From an uncultured Clostridia bacterium (GTDB taxonomy: Bacteria > Bacillota > Clostridia > UBA1381), in the NCBI GenBank assembly GCA_944393255.1, contig CALXZP010000012.1, positions 1 through 64,000 on the forward strand: 64,000 nucleotides of DNA. The letters are read 5' to 3'. The notes below the pieces were generated by a model. It was not told where the DNA came from, did no database searches, and worked only from the letters and a program-made list of their open reading frames with translations. A program made the translations under genes and the position numbers. Positions 63,962 through 64,000 of this stretch are shown here, one piece after another. Position 1 is the stretch's first letter. Every line of letters begins with the position of its first letter.

Positions 63962-63992
63962 AGTTCAATTTTGACTTACTTAGTTCAATTTT
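63962..63992 (-). repeat. Direct repeats upstream of the HTH-aminotransferase gene
   Basis: AGTTCAATTTT occurs at 63962-63972 and again at 63982-63992, a 20-base period that puts both copies on the same face of the helix. They lie 30-60 bases before the start, where the encoded XRE domain could bind. No good -35/-10 pair is visible here. Confidence 0.6.
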
Positions 63993-64000
63993 AAAACCAC

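Overview
This window looks like chromosomal DNA from an endospore-forming, anaerobic Firmicute (class Clostridia). The evidence is the germination protease GPR, a BclA-type collagen-like protein, a topA-trmFO-dprA block, tight operons with strong AGGAGG ribosome sites, near-consensus sigma-A promoters (TTGACA-17-TATAAT) and a LexA/DinR-type SOS box. Base composition is moderate to slightly GC-rich, except for one AT-rich insert at about 35.6-36.6 kb. I found no rRNA, tRNA, CRISPR array, prophage or intact insertion sequence. Most genes lie on the minus strand.

Layout. 0-7 kb: the 5' end of rplU with its leader, then a minus-strand operon reading murD, three M42 aminopeptidase paralogues in tandem (the middle one has lost its catalytic residues), and a secreted M3 peptidase with three SLH domains. 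7-9 kb: a secreted InlB-repeat protein and a 61-residue peptide behind a perfect promoter that is flanked by a C10 tract. 9-18.5 kb: the YmfF/YmfH M16 pair, gpr, a membrane thioredoxin-fold protein, trmFO, topA, dprA and a SpoU-type rRNA methyltransferase. 18.7-25.3 kb: an SOS-type operon of uvrB, an unknown gene, uvrA and a ClC channel. 25.5-29 kb: a nitroreductase and a TrpXYZ-like ABC importer. 29-31.3 kb: a glycosyltransferase beside a collagen-like glycoprotein. 31.4-35.6 kb: bioB-bioD-bioA divergent from a LysR regulator. 35.6-44.1 kb: an AT-rich acetyltransferase islet, a secreted MORN/RCC1 protein, a FAD-Rieske oxidoreductase, a ZIP metal transporter and a cluster of three zinc-ribbon proteins plus a secreted protein. 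44.3-51.6 kb: an aldo/keto reductase, then the operon proA-rdgB-membrane protein-nnr-alr-mazE-mazF. 51.7-56.1 kb: an operon that puts an SLH-anchored M13 peptidase in front of a GntR/ABC module, controlled from one promoter with a 16+16 bp palindrome. 56.1-59.9 kb: trpE-trpG behind an attenuator-like leader, and an NSS amino-acid symporter. 60-64 kb: a cysteine desulfurase with a Se/S-carrier-like protein, an XRE regulator, a 50-residue ORF, and an XRE-aminotransferase fusion with a strong internal start.

Themes. Cell-surface and peptide metabolism recurs: two SLH-anchored metallopeptidases, three M42 proteins, two M16 proteins and several secreted repeat proteins. The most unusual items are the dead M42 paralogue, the M13-GntR-ABC operon with its palindrome, the HTH-aminotransferase fusion with a nested translation start, the ClC channel in an SOS operon, and the glycosyltransferase plus collagen-like pair. 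A 43-nt dispersed repeat occurs twice. I saw no complete, clearly undescribed defence or mobile system.
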